Positions 27,148-39,378 of a DNA stretch of 64,000 nucleotides are shown here, piece by piece. A program made the position numbers and the translations under genes. A model generated the notes under the pieces. It was not told the origin of the DNA, did no database searches, and saw only the letters and a list, made by a program, of their open reading frames with translations. Where the stretch lies: the NCBI RefSeq assembly GCF_000012985.1, contig NC_007645.1, positions 4,052,581-4,116,580 on the forward strand, given 5' to 3'. The stretch comes from Hahella chejuensis KCTC 2396 (GTDB lineage: Bacteria > Pseudomonadota > Gammaproteobacteria > Pseudomonadales > Oleiphilaceae). How positions within the stretch are numbered: position 1 is the stretch's first letter; each line of letters begins with the position of its first letter.

Positions 27148-28023
27148 GTGAACAAAGACAAACTACTCAAATCCGCACCCTCCATTACGGCGTCGCTACT
27201 GCTGATCGCCGCTACTGCGACAGTTGGATGGCGCGGCTACCAGTTCTGGCTCGACTACAACACCACGAAGGAAATTGTAGTCAAAGCTGCGCCAGCGGCC
27301 CAGGTCAAACAGGAACGGACCGTCCAGCAACTGGCTCCACTGAACTTATTCGGTAAAAACGAGCCTGTCGCGCAGAAAAAAGAGACCGAAGACCTGCCGT
27401 CCACCAATCTGCGCCTGACCTTACGCGGCGTAGCCGCCACCAACCTTGAAAAAGGCGAGTCCGGCGGCGCACTGATTGAAGGGCCGGATCGCAATACCGA
27501 TTTCTTCCGCGTGGGCGAAAACATGCCCGGCAACGCAACACTACATTCCGTCTACGCCAACCGTGTGGTTATTGACCGCCGCGGCAGCCTGGAAAACCTG
27601 TTTTTTCCCGAAGACTCCAGTTCCGGGGCCAGCATAGAAACCTACGCCAGCGTCTCCCGTGACGATTCCTCCGACTACTCCGAGCCTGCTTACGAAGAAC
27701 CCGTGTACGAAGAGCCGCAGTACCAAGAGCCGGAATACCCGGAGCCTCAGTATGAAGAACCTAAATACGAGCAGCCTGACAGCGGCGGCGAGCCCGTCCC
27801 CGTCGTAGATGCTCCGCATGATGACGGCTCTCAGCAGGCGATTTCAGAACCGGCCTACCAGGAAGAACCGACTTACGCTATCGATCAGCCGCCAGAAGAG
27901 TTTTCCGAGCCCTCCAGCGACAACAGTTCTGAGCTGAGCGAAATGGACGAGCAACGTCGCCAGGAAATTCGTGATCGACTGCAAAAATTGCGCGAACAAA
28001 TCCGCCAAAAGAACAACGGTTAA
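27148..28023 (+). CDS. gspC: Type II secretion protein GspC, PDZ-less with Tyr-Glu-Pro repeats
   Basis: Inner-membrane protein that links the platform to the GspD secretin. GTG start at 27148. Membrane segment at about 12-33, then an HR domain (LAPLNLFGK, then LRLTLRGVAATNLEKGESGGALIEG, then RVGENMPGNATLHSVYANRVVIDRRG). After about residue 165 the usual PDZ or coiled-coil domain is replaced by a run of xYxEP repeats (YEEPVYEEPQYQEPEY and more), ending with a charged helical tail. Divergent from gspE-M. No gspD follows, which is atypical. Confidence 0.85.
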   Translation: MNKDKLLKSAPSITASLLLIAATATVGWRGYQFWLDYNTTKEIVVKAAPAAQVKQERTVQQLAPLNLFGKNEPVAQKKETEDLPSTNLRLTLRGVAATNLEKGESGGALIEGPDRNTDFFRVGENMPGNATLHSVYANRVVIDRRGSLENLFFPEDSSSGASIETYASVSRDDSSDYSEPAYEEPVYEEPQYQEPEYPEPQYEEPKYEQPDSGGEPVPVVDAPHDDGSQQAISEPAYQEEPTYAIDQPPEEFSEPSSDNSSELSEMDEQRRQEIRDRLQKLREQIRQKNNG

Positions 28024-28327
28024 GCGCGCCCGATTTAAGCGCCGAAACGTCAATTTCGTTCCGGCGCCGCCTCCCCGCCTTCCTGGATTAACGATTTACA
28101 ATCGTCACCTCCTCCAAATGCACTCAGCGCAACACGTTTTATTTTCCTTGTATTTAAGCCACTTAGGGCTAGTCTGAGGGTTCACCTTTCCTTACACAGC
28201 TTTACAAAACTCATCCAGTCAAATTTACGATTAATTCCTATACTTAAACTCATAAACATAACTACGACACCGGTTCATCAACTGGTATTAGCCACACCAA
28301 CGACATCGACGACGGGACGCCCCACCT

Positions 28328-28993
28328 ATGCAGTGGACAAGAAAATTGCGTGTCAAAACAGTCATTACCCTGTTTTCATGCTGGGCTCTTGTTGCGTCTG
28401 CGGCCTTCGAAATCAGCCAGCAAATTCTGACCCACGTAGAGCGCGAATATGGCGGCTCCGCCCGTGAGCGCCTGGAACGCTGGCAAAAACTGCTTAACAC
28501 GCCCAAAGACATTCCCGACGAACGTAAGTTGATGATGGTAAACGCCTTCTTTAACGAAACGCAGTTCATTCCAGACATCAAACACTGGGGACAGGAAGAT
28601 TATTGGGCGACGCCCGTCGAACTATTAGTCACCAACGGCGGCGACTGCGAAGACTATTCCATCGCCAAATATTTCGCCCTGCGTGAAATGGGCGTACCGG
28701 ACGACAAATTACGCATTACCTACGTTAAGGCGCTGAAGCTCAACCAGGCGCATATGGTGCTCGCCTATTATCCTGACCAGGACAAAGAACCGCTGATACT
28801 GGACAACCTGATCCAGGAAATCCGCTCCGGCTCTGAGCGCGACGACCTCTACCCCATTTACAGCTTCAATGGCGACGGTCTGTGGCTGTCTAAACAACGG
28901 GGACTGGGCAAACGCGTGGGCCAGGCCAACCGCCTGGATCAGTGGAACGACCTGAACACTCGCATGCTGCAACAGCTACAGGCTCGTCTATAA
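28328..28993 (+). CDS. LapG-type transglutaminase-like cysteine protease
   Basis: Periplasmic bacterial transglutaminase-like cysteine protease of 221 residues. Signal segment at about 10-26. The catalytic triad is visible: Cys107 in GGDCEDYS, His142 in QAHMVLAYY and Asp159 in LILDN. In Pseudomonas, LapG cuts the LapA adhesin near its N-terminus when c-di-GMP is low, releasing biofilm; the LapD partner and adhesin are not in this window. It occupies the spot after gspC where gspD usually lies. The 304-base gap before it holds a hairpin near 28039-28067 but no gene. Confidence 0.87.
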   Translation: MQWTRKLRVKTVITLFSCWALVASAAFEISQQILTHVEREYGGSARERLERWQKLLNTPKDIPDERKLMMVNAFFNETQFIPDIKHWGQEDYWATPVELLVTNGGDCEDYSIAKYFALREMGVPDDKLRITYVKALKLNQAHMVLAYYPDQDKEPLILDNLIQEIRSGSERDDLYPIYSFNGDGLWLSKQRGLGKRVGQANRLDQWNDLNTRMLQQLQARL

Positions 28994-29193
28994 TCTCATA
29001 TCGCTGCGCAGCCTCACTGAGCTGCGTCCGGCCTCTATGCTCTCTTCAATTTTCTTTTTCAATCAAACACTTTTCCGCTAACTCCGTGTTATTCCGCCCC
29101 AGCGCAAGCGCCATCCAACGGCTAAAGTCGACACCCTCAACATTCGCTATCCACCACTTCCATCTCCACTCCTCTCGGCGATGCATTATAACG

Positions 29194-29223
29194 TTGACGT
29201 AAACGTAAACTTACTGCAATAAT
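29194..29223 (+). promoter_or_regulatory. liu promoter with LiuR-type operator
   Basis: TTGACGTAAACGTAAA at 29194-29209 resembles the site described for LiuR, the MerR-family regulator of leucine catabolism. It overlaps a -35 (TTGACG) and is followed after an 18-base spacer by AATAAT at 29218. A lengthened spacer filled by the operator is characteristic of MerR-type promoters. Confidence 0.6.
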
Positions 29224-29250
29224 TTTGCTCAATTCAGACAGAGAACGCCC

Positions 29251-29634
29251 ATGACAAAAAACTACAGCATCAGTGACCTGGCGAAGGAGTTCGACGTTAC
29301 CACAAGGACAATCCGATTTTATGAAGCGGAAGGGCTGCTCAGCCCGGAACGGCAGGGACAGACCCGTATCTACTCCGAAAAAGACCGCGTCTACCTCAAG
29401 CTTATCTTGCGAGGCAAACGACTCGGATTCTCCCTGGCGGAATCCAAACAAATTATCTGCATGTACGACCCGGACAGCGGCAACCGGGTGCAGTTACAAC
29501 TGATGCTGAACAAAATTGCGGAAAAAAGAGACATCCTGAAGCAGCAACTTTCTGATATCCGCCTCATGCAGGAAGAACTGGATGAAGCGGAGGAGCGCTG
29601 CCGTCAGGCGCTGGCGGATTTTGGAAAAGGCTGA
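29251..29634 (+). CDS. liuR: MerR family regulator of leucine/isovalerate catabolism
   Basis: 127-residue MerR protein. N-terminal winged helix (YSISDLAKEFDVTTRTIRFY, then EAEGLLSPERQGQTRIYSE) followed by a long dimerisation coiled coil; no effector domain and no metal-binding cysteine pattern. Being first gene ahead of liuA-F, it matches LiuR, which represses these genes in related bacteria. A matching site lies 40 bases upstream, implying autoregulation. Confidence 0.9.
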   Translation: MTKNYSISDLAKEFDVTTRTIRFYEAEGLLSPERQGQTRIYSEKDRVYLKLILRGKRLGFSLAESKQIICMYDPDSGNRVQLQLMLNKIAEKRDILKQQLSDIRLMQEELDEAEERCRQALADFGKG

Positions 29635-29727
29635 CGACATATGCGCGCGGCCAATGCGCACAGACAATCGCCGCCGGCCTTCTTCTGACGACATTGATTC
29701 AACGTTAAAAATAACAAAGGAACCATT

Positions 29728-30897
29728 ATGGCCAATCACTATCACTCCCTGAACTTCGGACTGGGCGAGACCCTGGATATGCTGCGCGAGCAGGTCGCAG
29801 GCTTCGCGCAGAAAGAGATCGCCCCTATCGCCGCCCAAGTGGACAAGGACAACGCGTTTCCTAACCAGTTATGGCCGCGCCTGGGCGAGATGGGCCTGCT
29901 CGGCGTCACCGTCAGCGAGGAGTTCGGCGGCGCTGAACTGGGATATCTGGCTCATGTCCTCGTCATGGAAGAAATCAGCCGCGCGTCTGCGTCCATCGCG
30001 CTCAGCTACGGCGCTCATTCCAACTTGTGCGTCAACCAGATTTACCGCAACGGCACGCCAGAACAAAGACAGAAGTATTTGCCGAAACTGATCTCCGGCG
30101 AACATATCGGCGCCCTCGCCATGAGCGAGCCCAACGCTGGCAGCGATGTGGTCAGCATGAAGCTGCAGGCGGTGAAAAAAGGCGACAAGTATGTGCTGAA
30201 CGGCGCCAAAATGTGGATCACCAACGGCCCTGACGCGCACACTTACGTCATCTACGCCAAGACAGACGTTCAAGCTGGCCCCAGAGGCATCACCGCTTTC
30301 ATCGTCGAACGCGACTACCCCGGCTTCTCCCGCTCCCCCAAACTCGACAAACTGGGTATGCGCGGCTCCAATACCTGTGAGCTGGTGTTCGATAACTGTG
30401 AAGTTCCAGAAGAAAATATCCTCGGCGGCCTCAACCAGGGCGTGAAAGTCCTGATGAGCGGTCTGGACTACGAGCGCGTCGTACTGGCCGCCGGCCCTAT
30501 CGGCATTATGCAGGCCTGTATGGACGCAGTTGTACCTTACATCCATGAGCGCGAGCAGTTCGGTCAGCCTATTGGGCAGTTCCAGCTGATCCAGGGCAAA
30601 GTGGCGGATATGTACACCACCCTGAACGCCTGCCGCGCCTATCTTTATGCTGTCGCCGCCGCTTGTGATCGTGGAGAAACCACACGGAAGGACGCCGCCG
30701 GCGTGATTCTATACTGCGCGGAAAAAGCCACCCAAATGGCCCTCGACGCGATCCAGATCCTGGGAGGCAACGGCTACATCAACGAATTCTCCACCGGCAG
30801 ACTGCTGCGCGACGCCAAGCTGTATGAGATCGGCGCCGGCACCTCTGAGATCCGCAGAATGCTGATCGGTCGCGAACTGTTCGAGGAGTCCCGGTAG
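29728..30897 (+). CDS. liuA: Isovaleryl-CoA dehydrogenase
   Basis: FAD enzyme oxidising isovaleryl-CoA to 3-methylcrotonyl-CoA and passing electrons to ETF. 389 residues. Acyl-CoA dehydrogenase blocks: [28 protein letters not shown], and the C-terminal [43 protein letters not shown]. The [11 protein letters not shown] segment carries a glutamate in the helix position typical of isovaleryl-CoA dehydrogenases, unlike the C-terminal catalytic glutamate of most relatives. AAAGGA precedes the ATG. Confidence 0.93.
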   Translation: MANHYHSLNFGLGETLDMLREQVAGFAQKEIAPIAAQVDKDNAFPNQLWPRLGEMGLLGVTVSEEFGGAELGYLAHVLVMEEISRASASIALSYGAHSNLCVNQIYRNGTPEQRQKYLPKLISGEHIGALAMSEPNAGSDVVSMKLQAVKKGDKYVLNGAKMWITNGPDAHTYVIYAKTDVQAGPRGITAFIVERDYPGFSRSPKLDKLGMRGSNTCELVFDNCEVPEENILGGLNQGVKVLMSGLDYERVVLAAGPIGIMQACMDAVVPYIHEREQFGQPIGQFQLIQGKVADMYTTLNACRAYLYAVAAACDRGETTRKDAAGVILYCAEKATQMALDAIQILGGNGYINEFSTGRLLRDAKLYEIGAGTSEIRRMLIGRELFEESR

Positions 30898-30958
30898 CCC
30901 CTGGCGCCGGCTCTCCGCAAGGAATCCAAACAACCACCCAGCAAGACAGGACGAAGCT

Positions 30959-32566
30959 ATGGCTGTTCTGAAATCCCAAACATCCACTGACAGCGAAAGC
31001 TATCAAAGCCAGTACGCGGCGATGAGCAAACTGGTGGATGATCTGAAGACCGAAATCAGTTTTATCGAACAAGGCGGCGGCCACGCCGCTCAGGAAAAGC
31101 AGCGCGCAAAAGGAAAGTTGCTGCCCCGTGAGCGGGTCGCCAAATTACTAGATCCGGGTTCGCCGTTTCTTGAAATCGGCCAATTCGCCGCCTACAACGT
31201 TTACGATGACAATGTTCCCGCCGCCGGCGTCATCGCCGGTATCGGACGCGTCGAAGGCATCGAATGCATGATTGTCGCCAACGATTCGACGGTCAAAGGC
31301 GGCACCTACTACCCACTGACAGTGAAGAAGCATATCCGCGCCCAGACCATTGCAGAAGAGAACAACCTGCCCTGCATTTATCTGGTGGATTCCGGCGGCG
31401 CCAACCTGCCGCAGCAGGATGAAGTCTTCCCCGACAAAGAAGATTTCGGGCACATTTTCTATCGTCAGGCGCGCATGTCCGCGCAGGGCATTCCTCAGAT
31501 CGCCGTGGTAATGGGCCTTTGCACCGCTGGCGGCGCTTATGTGCCCGCCATGGCGGATGAAGCCATCATGGTGAAAGGACAGAGTTCTATTTTCCTGGCG
31601 GGACCGCCTTTGGTGAAAGCCGCCACCGGCGAAGAAGTCAGCGCCGAGGACCTGGGCGGCGCAGACGTCCATTGTCGTATCTCCGGAGTGGCGGATCATT
31701 ACGCTCAAGACGAATTTCACGCCCTCTTGCTGGCCAGACAGGCGGTTAAACGCCTCAACCGCAAGAAAACTGTCACCATGGACATCCAGACGCCGGTAGA
31801 GCCGCTCTACCCCGCTCAACAGCTGCGCGGCGTCGTCCCTACTGATCTGCGTACGCCTTATGACGTGCACGAAGTCATCGCCAGACTGGTGGACGGTTCC
31901 GAATTCGACGAGTTCAAGGCGCTCTATGGCGCAACGCTGGTGTGCGGTTTCGCCCGCATCAACGGCTACCCCGTGGGCATCATCGCCAACAACGGCATTT
32001 TGTTCAGCGAGTCTGCGGTCAAAGGCGCTCACTTTATCGAGCTGTGCTGCCAGCGCAAAATCCCATTGGTGTTCCTGCAGAACATCACCGGCTTCATGGT
32101 GGGCAAGCAGTATGAAGAAGGCGGCATCGCCAAAAACGGCGCCAAGCTGGTTACCGCTGTCGCCTGTGCGGAAGTGCCCAAATTCACCGTCATCATCGGC
32201 GGCAGTTTCGGCGCCGGCAACTACGGTATGTGCGGCCGCGGCTACAACCCTCGCTTTCTGTGGATGTGGCCAAACGCCCGCATCGCAGTCATGGGCGGAG
32301 AGCAGGCGGCGGGCGTACTGGCGCAGGTGCGCGAGGATAATCTGCGCCGCAAAGGCGCGCTGTGGACCGAAGAAGAGAAGCAGGCGTTCAAAGCGCCCAC
32401 CATTCAGCAGTTCAACGAACAGTCTCACCCCTACTACGCTTCTGCGCGTTTGTGGGACGACGGCATCATCGATCCGGCGGACACCCGCATGGTATTGAGC
32501 CTGGCGCTTTCCGCCGCGTTGAACGCCCCGATCAAAGACAGCAAATTCGGCGTGTTCCGCATGTAG
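30959..32566 (+). CDS. liuB: Methylcrotonyl-CoA carboxylase, carboxyltransferase subunit
   Basis: The beta subunit moves CO2 from carboxybiotin to 3-methylcrotonyl-CoA giving 3-methylglutaconyl-CoA. 535 residues with N- and C-terminal crotonase-like halves: [23 protein letters not shown], the oxyanion [16 protein letters not shown], and in the second half [24 protein letters not shown] and [15 protein letters not shown]. Works as a dodecamer with the LiuD biotin subunit encoded two genes downstream. Confidence 0.95.
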   Translation: MAVLKSQTSTDSESYQSQYAAMSKLVDDLKTEISFIEQGGGHAAQEKQRAKGKLLPRERVAKLLDPGSPFLEIGQFAAYNVYDDNVPAAGVIAGIGRVEGIECMIVANDSTVKGGTYYPLTVKKHIRAQTIAEENNLPCIYLVDSGGANLPQQDEVFPDKEDFGHIFYRQARMSAQGIPQIAVVMGLCTAGGAYVPAMADEAIMVKGQSSIFLAGPPLVKAATGEEVSAEDLGGADVHCRISGVADHYAQDEFHALLLARQAVKRLNRKKTVTMDIQTPVEPLYPAQQLRGVVPTDLRTPYDVHEVIARLVDGSEFDEFKALYGATLVCGFARINGYPVGIIANNGILFSESAVKGAHFIELCCQRKIPLVFLQNITGFMVGKQYEEGGIAKNGAKLVTAVACAEVPKFTVIIGGSFGAGNYGMCGRGYNPRFLWMWPNARIAVMGGEQAAGVLAQVREDNLRRKGALWTEEEKQAFKAPTIQQFNEQSHPYYASARLWDDGIIDPADTRMVLSLALSAALNAPIKDSKFGVFRM

Positions 32567-32631
32567 GCGCGACAAGGACTTCACATGACGCCAACTCAGC
32601 CGACCACCAGACCAACAAGAGAGGTTACGCC

Positions 32632-33438
32632 GTGTCAGAACCCGTTTTATACCGCGTAAATCAGGGCGTTGCGGAAATCGTATTAAACCGGCCCGAAAAG
32701 CATAACGCCTTTAACGCCCACGTTATTCAGTCCCTGAACGAAATGATTGAAGAAACCGCCAATGACAGCGCCGTACGCATCGTCGTCCTGCGCAGCGAAG
32801 GCAAGCACTTCTCCGCCGGCGCCGACCTGGAATGGATGCGCGCCAACGCCAATGCGGACCATCAAGCCAATCTGGATGACGCCGCCGAACTGGCCAGACT
32901 CATGCGCGGCCTCTTCGAGCTCTCCAAACCGACCATCGCCAGGGTGCAGGGCAGCGCCTTTGGCGGAGCCCTGGGCCTGATCAGCTGCTGCGACATCGCC
33001 ATCGCCAGCGCGCGCAGCAAATTCTGTCTCAGCGAAGTGAAACTGGGTATTCTGCCTGCGGTGATCAGCCCCTACGTACTCAGGGCCATCGGACCGCGCG
33101 CCATGCAGCGTTATACCCTGACCGCCGAGCTGTTCGACGCCAAAGAGGCATTGCGCCTGGGCCTGATCCACGAAATTGTCGAAGAAACCAGTCTGGATGC
33201 GGAAGTGGAGCTTTTCACCCGCCTGTTCAAACAAAACGGCCCCAATGCCCTGTTCCGCGCCAAAGCGTTGTTGCGTCAGATCGAGTCCGGCCCCATTGAC
33301 GACGCGCTAGTCGATTACACCACCCGCGCCATCGCCGACGTTCGCGTCTCCCCAGAGGGACAGGAAGGGCTCAGCGCCTTTTTGGAAAAACGTCCCGCCG
33401 CCTGGACCCTTGCCGATGGAGCCGCCGAGCATGATTGA
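32632..33438 (+). CDS. liuC: Methylglutaconyl-CoA hydratase
   Basis: Hydrates 3-methylglutaconyl-CoA to HMG-CoA. The GTG at 32632 has AGAGAGG upstream and opens the crotonase-fold protein VSEPVLYRVNQGVAEIVLNRP; the frame is open further upstream but that part shadows liuB. 268 residues, with HFSAGADLEWM and the oxyanion loop QGSAFGGALGLISCCDIAIAS. Overlaps liuD by eight bases. Confidence 0.92.
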   Translation: MSEPVLYRVNQGVAEIVLNRPEKHNAFNAHVIQSLNEMIEETANDSAVRIVVLRSEGKHFSAGADLEWMRANANADHQANLDDAAELARLMRGLFELSKPTIARVQGSAFGGALGLISCCDIAIASARSKFCLSEVKLGILPAVISPYVLRAIGPRAMQRYTLTAELFDAKEALRLGLIHEIVEETSLDAEVELFTRLFKQNGPNALFRAKALLRQIESGPIDDALVDYTTRAIADVRVSPEGQEGLSAFLEKRPAAWTLADGAAEHD

Positions 33439-35425
33439 GACGCTATTGATCGCTAATCGCGGCGAGATCGCCAGCCGCATTATCCGCACCGCCAGTCGCA
33501 TGGGCGTGCGCACGATCGCCGTATATGCGGATGTGGACCGTAACATGCCGTTCGTACAGGAGGCCGACGAGGCTTACCCCCTGCATGGCGTCACTGCGAC
33601 GGAAACCTATCTGAATCAAGACAAAATTATCGCCGTTGCAAAAAAATGCCGTGCCGACGCCATCCATCCCGGCTATGGCTTCCTGTCTGAAAACGCCACC
33701 TTCGCCGCACTATGCGCGAAAGAGTCTCTGATCTTCATTGGCCCGCCCGCCAAAGCCATCGACGCCATGGGCGATAAAGCCCGCGCCAAGCATCTGATGG
33801 AACAGGCCAATGTGCCTCTGATCCCCGGCTACCACCGCGAGGACCAAAGCGTTGACGCCTTGCGCGCCCAAGCTGAAGTTGTCGGCTACCCGGTGCTGCT
33901 TAAAGCCAGCGCGGGCGGCGGCGGCAAAGGCATGCGCGCCGTGCGCAGCCCTTCTGAGTTTGATGAACAATTGGCGTCCGCACAACGAGAGGCGAAAAAC
34001 GCCTTTGGCGATCAAACCATGCTGATCGAAAAACTGATCGAGCAACCCCGTCACGTAGAGGTGCAAATTTTCTTCGACGCTCACGGTGAAGGCGTCTATC
34101 TGTTCGACCGCGACTGCTCCATTCAGCGCCGTCATCAGAAGATCATCGAAGAAGCCCCCGCTCCCAACCTGGCGGACGAGACCCGCCGCAAAATGGGAGA
34201 AACGGCGGTGGCGTGCGGAAAAGCGATCGGTTATGTCGGCGCCGGCACCGTGGAGTTCCTCGTCGATAAAAATGAAAACTTCTACTTCATGGAAATGAAC
34301 ACCCGCCTGCAGGTAGAGCATCCGGTGACGGAAATGATCACGGGTCTCGACCTGGTGGAGTGGCAGATCAAAGTCGCCGGCGGCGAACCCTTACCGGCGA
34401 CCCAGGACCGCATTCGCAGCAATGGCTGTGCGATTGAAGCGCGTATTTACGCTGAAGACCCGGAGAATGGATTTCTGCCCAGCGCCGGCGCATTACATTT
34501 TCTCTCCGCTCCCGCGAGCGGCGAACACACCCGCATTGATTGCGGCGTGGCGACGGGATGCGAAATCTCCCCCTTCTATGACCCGATGATCGCTAAAGTC
34601 ATCGGCTGGGGCCCTTCCCGCGAAATGGCGCGGCGACGCCTGAAAGACGCCCTGGCGGATTTCCTGGTGACCGGCGTCACCACCAACACCGGCTATCTGT
34701 GCCGCATCATCAACAGCAATGACTTCGCACAGGCGCGCTTGACGACCGGCTTCCTGGAAGCCAATCCGGGGCTGGAAAAAGCAGACCGGGAAATCCCTTT
34801 TAACGCCAAATGCGCGCTGGCGGCGCTGTATTGGTCGAATCTCAAGGGCGCGCCCATCGCCGCAGATCAGGACCCGTTTTCACCCTGGGCGCAGATTAAT
34901 AACTGGCGCCTGAATCTGGTGGAAGCGTCGGAGTACGAGTTCTGGCTCAATGGCGAATCCTTCTCCCTGCTGCTGGAGCAACATCATGACAAGCTAAAAA
35001 TTGGCGACGGCCAGCACTGGGCGGATGTCAGCTTCAACCGCAACCATTCCCATGTGGATCTATGGGTGGATGGCGTCAAGAGCTGCTTCCGTTTCGCTAT
35101 TTCGAAAAGCTGCATTGACCTCTTCAAAGACGGCGCGCATTGGCGCTTCGAGATTCCAGACGATAATACGCTGACGGAGCATCATGTGCAGGACAGCGGC
35201 TCTCTGAACGCGCCCATGGGCGGCACCATCGTCAAAACGGCGGTGCAAGCCGGAAAGAAAGTAGCCAAGGGCGACATTCTGGTGGTGATGGAAGCCATGA
35301 AAATGGAGCACAGCATCCGCGCGCCAGACGCGGGAACCGTCACGGAAGTGCTGTGCAAAGAAGGCGAAGTGGTCACCGCCAATCAGATTCTGGTGGCGTT
35401 TGAAGCCAGCGGCGAAGGAGCCTGA
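33431..35425 (+). CDS. liuD: Methylcrotonyl-CoA carboxylase, biotin-carboxylase subunit
   Basis: The alpha subunit carboxylates its own biotin using ATP and bicarbonate. ATG 33431 starts MIETLLIANRGEIASRII; GGAG lies about nine bases upstream. Biotin carboxylase domain to about 450 with ATP-grasp motif KASAGGGGKGMR, RDCSIQRRHQKIIEEAPAP and EMNTRLQVEHPVTEMITGLD; then a BT linker; the C-terminal biotinyl domain has the modified lysine in VMEAMKMEH. 664 residues. Confidence 0.95.
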   Translation: MIETLLIANRGEIASRIIRTASRMGVRTIAVYADVDRNMPFVQEADEAYPLHGVTATETYLNQDKIIAVAKKCRADAIHPGYGFLSENATFAALCAKESLIFIGPPAKAIDAMGDKARAKHLMEQANVPLIPGYHREDQSVDALRAQAEVVGYPVLLKASAGGGGKGMRAVRSPSEFDEQLASAQREAKNAFGDQTMLIEKLIEQPRHVEVQIFFDAHGEGVYLFDRDCSIQRRHQKIIEEAPAPNLADETRRKMGETAVACGKAIGYVGAGTVEFLVDKNENFYFMEMNTRLQVEHPVTEMITGLDLVEWQIKVAGGEPLPATQDRIRSNGCAIEARIYAEDPENGFLPSAGALHFLSAPASGEHTRIDCGVATGCEISPFYDPMIAKVIGWGPSREMARRRLKDALADFLVTGVTTNTGYLCRIINSNDFAQARLTTGFLEANPGLEKADREIPFNAKCALAALYWSNLKGAPIAADQDPFSPWAQINNWRLNLVEASEYEFWLNGESFSLLLEQHHDKLKIGDGQHWADVSFNRNHSHVDLWVDGVKSCFRFAISKSCIDLFKDGAHWRFEIPDDNTLTEHHVQDSGSLNAPMGGTIVKTAVQAGKKVAKGDILVVMEAMKMEHSIRAPDAGTVTEVLCKEGEVVTANQILVAFEASGEGA

Positions 35426-35426
35426 T

Positions 35427-36368
35427 ATGTCCTCTGAAGTGAACGCCACGCATATCACCGGCGACCCGGACTTTGTCCGCATCGTGGAGGTGGGCCCTCG
35501 CGATGGCTTGCAGAACGAAAGCAAGCTGCTCAGCGTTGAACAGAAAGTCCACCTCATCAAGGGGCTGATTGACGCGGGCGTAAGTTATATTGAGGCGGGA
35601 AGTTTCGTTTCTCCAAAATGGGCGCCACAAATGGCCAGCTCCGCCGAAGTGATCCAGCAGTTGCCTGAGCGCAAAGATGTGGTTTACGCCGCCCTGACGC
35701 CCAACCTGAAAGGCATGGAAGCGGCGCTACAGACTCAGGTCAACGAAGTAGCCGTGTTCACCGCTGCTTCCGAGGCGTTCAACCAGCGCAACATCAACTG
35801 TTCCATCCAAGAGAGCATTGAGCGCTTTCAACCGGTATTCGCATTGGCGCAGGAGCGCAACATCCCCGTTCGCGGCTATGTCAGCTGCGTACTGGGCTGT
35901 CCTTACGAGGGGCGCATTGAGATATCCCAGGTTCTGAAGACGACCAAACTGCTGCTGGAAGCAGGCTGCTATGAAGTTTCTCTGGGCGACACCATCGGCG
36001 TCGGCTCCACCCATCAGGTAGCGAATCTGCTGAAAGCCCTGCTGTCAGAAATTCAGAGCGACCGGCTGGCAGTGCATTTCCACGATACCTACGGGCAGGC
36101 TTTGGCCAACATCGACACAGCCCTTAACCTCGGTATTCGCACTGTCGACGCCTCTGTCGCAGGACTGGGCGGCTGTCCTTACGCAAAAGGCGCGTCCGGA
36201 AATGTGGCGACGGAAGACGTGGTGTACATGCTGCACGGCAACGGCTTGAAAACAAACATTGATTTGAATCGCCTCGCCATGGTAGGTAATGAAATCTCCG
36301 CCCTGCTGGCGCGCAATAACGGCTCCAAAGCCGGACTGGCGTTATCGCAGGCGCAATCTTCACAATAA
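35427..36368 (+). CDS. liuE: Hydroxymethylglutaryl-CoA lyase
   Basis: Cleaves HMG-CoA to acetoacetate and acetyl-CoA. ATG 35427 with GAAGGAG upstream, just after the liuD stop. 313-residue TIM barrel with the start VEVGPRDGLQNE, VSCVLGCPYEGRI, metal-site HFHDTYGQALANI and the signature VAGLGGCPYAKGASGNVATE containing the catalytic cysteine. The N-terminus is about 15 residues longer than minimal family members. Confidence 0.94.
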   Translation: MSSEVNATHITGDPDFVRIVEVGPRDGLQNESKLLSVEQKVHLIKGLIDAGVSYIEAGSFVSPKWAPQMASSAEVIQQLPERKDVVYAALTPNLKGMEAALQTQVNEVAVFTAASEAFNQRNINCSIQESIERFQPVFALAQERNIPVRGYVSCVLGCPYEGRIEISQVLKTTKLLLEAGCYEVSLGDTIGVGSTHQVANLLKALLSEIQSDRLAVHFHDTYGQALANIDTALNLGIRTVDASVAGLGGCPYAKGASGNVATEDVVYMLHGNGLKTNIDLNRLAMVGNEISALLARNNGSKAGLALSQAQSSQ

Positions 36369-36387
36369 GGATAATATCGGAGTCTAT

Positions 36388-38376
<1,989 letters not shown>

Positions 38377-38394
38377 AACAGCCTGAAGAAGAGA

Positions 38395-38420
38395 TCCCTC
38401 CCCGGAGGACTGGGGAGGGA
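38395..38420. terminator. Bidirectional terminator between liuF and etfA
   Basis: TCCCTCCCC at 38395-38403 pairs with GGGGAGGGA at 38412-38420 around eight bases, between two convergent genes. No strong T run; placement supports a terminator role. Confidence 0.6.
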
Positions 38421-38435
38421 GTATTCAAAACTGGC

Positions 38436-39377
38436 TTAGAGAACTTTATCCAGCTCAGCTTCCAGTTGCGGAACCGCTTCGAACAAGTCCGCCACCAGAC
38501 CGTAATCGGCCACCTGGAAGATCGGAGCTTCTTCGTCTTTGTTGATCGCGACGATGACTTTACTGTCGGACATACCCGCCAAATGCTGAATCGCGCCGGA
38601 GATACCCACGGCGATGTACAGCTGCGGAGCCACGATTTTACCAGTTTGACCGACCTGCATATCGTTGGGAACGAAGCCTGCGTCAACCGCCGCGCGAGAT
38701 GCGCCAACCGCTGCGCCCAGCTTGTCAGCCACTTTGTACAGCATTTCGAAGTTGTCGCCGTTCTGCATGCCGCGACCACCGGAAACAACGATGTTCGCAC
38801 TGGTCAGTTCAGGGCGGTCGGACTTGGCCAGCTCTTCTTTCACGAAAGAAGAAATGCCTGCGTCGTGAGCCGCGCCAACGGATTCCACTGCAGCAGAGCC
38901 GCCTTCCGCCGCAACCGGGTCGAAACCGGTAGGACGCACGGTAATGACTTTGATCGCATCAGAGGATTGCACTGTGGCGATCGCGTTGCCCGCGTAGATA
39001 GGACGCACGAAGGTGTCAGCGGAATCAACGCGGATGATGTCGGAAATCTGAGCCACGTCCAGCAGCGCTGCAACGCGGGGCATGAAGTCCTTACCAGTGG
39101 TGCCGGCGGAAGTCAGCACATGGCTGTAGCCTTTGCCCATTTCAGCGACCAGCAAGCCCAGGTTTTCAGCCAGGAAGTGGCCGTAAGCGGCGTTGTCGGC
39201 GTGCAATACTTTCGCAACGCCAGCTACTTTGGAAGCCGCTTCAGCGACAGCGCCGCAATCAGCGCCGGCAACCAAAACGTGAACGTCTCCGCCGATTTTT
39301 TGAGCGGCTGCGACAACGTTCAACGTAGCGGGTTTCAGAACCTTGTTATCGTGATCTGCAATTACCAGAATGCTCAT
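38436..39377 (-). CDS. etfA: Electron transfer flavoprotein alpha subunit
   Basis: FAD-binding subunit of ETF, accepting electrons from acyl-CoA dehydrogenases including LiuA. 313 residues; N-terminal [23 protein letters not shown] and the C-terminal FAD-binding signature with [23 protein letters not shown] and later [16 protein letters not shown]. Directly follows etfB with one base between them. Confidence 0.95.
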   Translation of the reverse strand: MSILVIADHDNKVLKPATLNVVAAAQKIGGDVHVLVAGADCGAVAEAASKVAGVAKVLHADNAAYGHFLAENLGLLVAEMGKGYSHVLTSAGTTGKDFMPRVAALLDVAQISDIIRVDSADTFVRPIYAGNAIATVQSSDAIKVITVRPTGFDPVAAEGGSAAVESVGAAHDAGISSFVKEELAKSDRPELTSANIVVSGGRGMQNGDNFEMLYKVADKLGAAVGASRAAVDAGFVPNDMQVGQTGKIVAPQLYIAVGISGAIQHLAGMSDSKVIVAINKDEEAPIFQVADYGLVADLFEAVPQLEAELDKVL

Positions 39378-39378
39378 C

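Noticed and set aside
31148-32584. 478-codon open frame antisense to liuB
   Set aside because: A shadow of GC-rich codon use in the opposite frame. No ribosome binding site, and the encoded protein is unlike real proteins.
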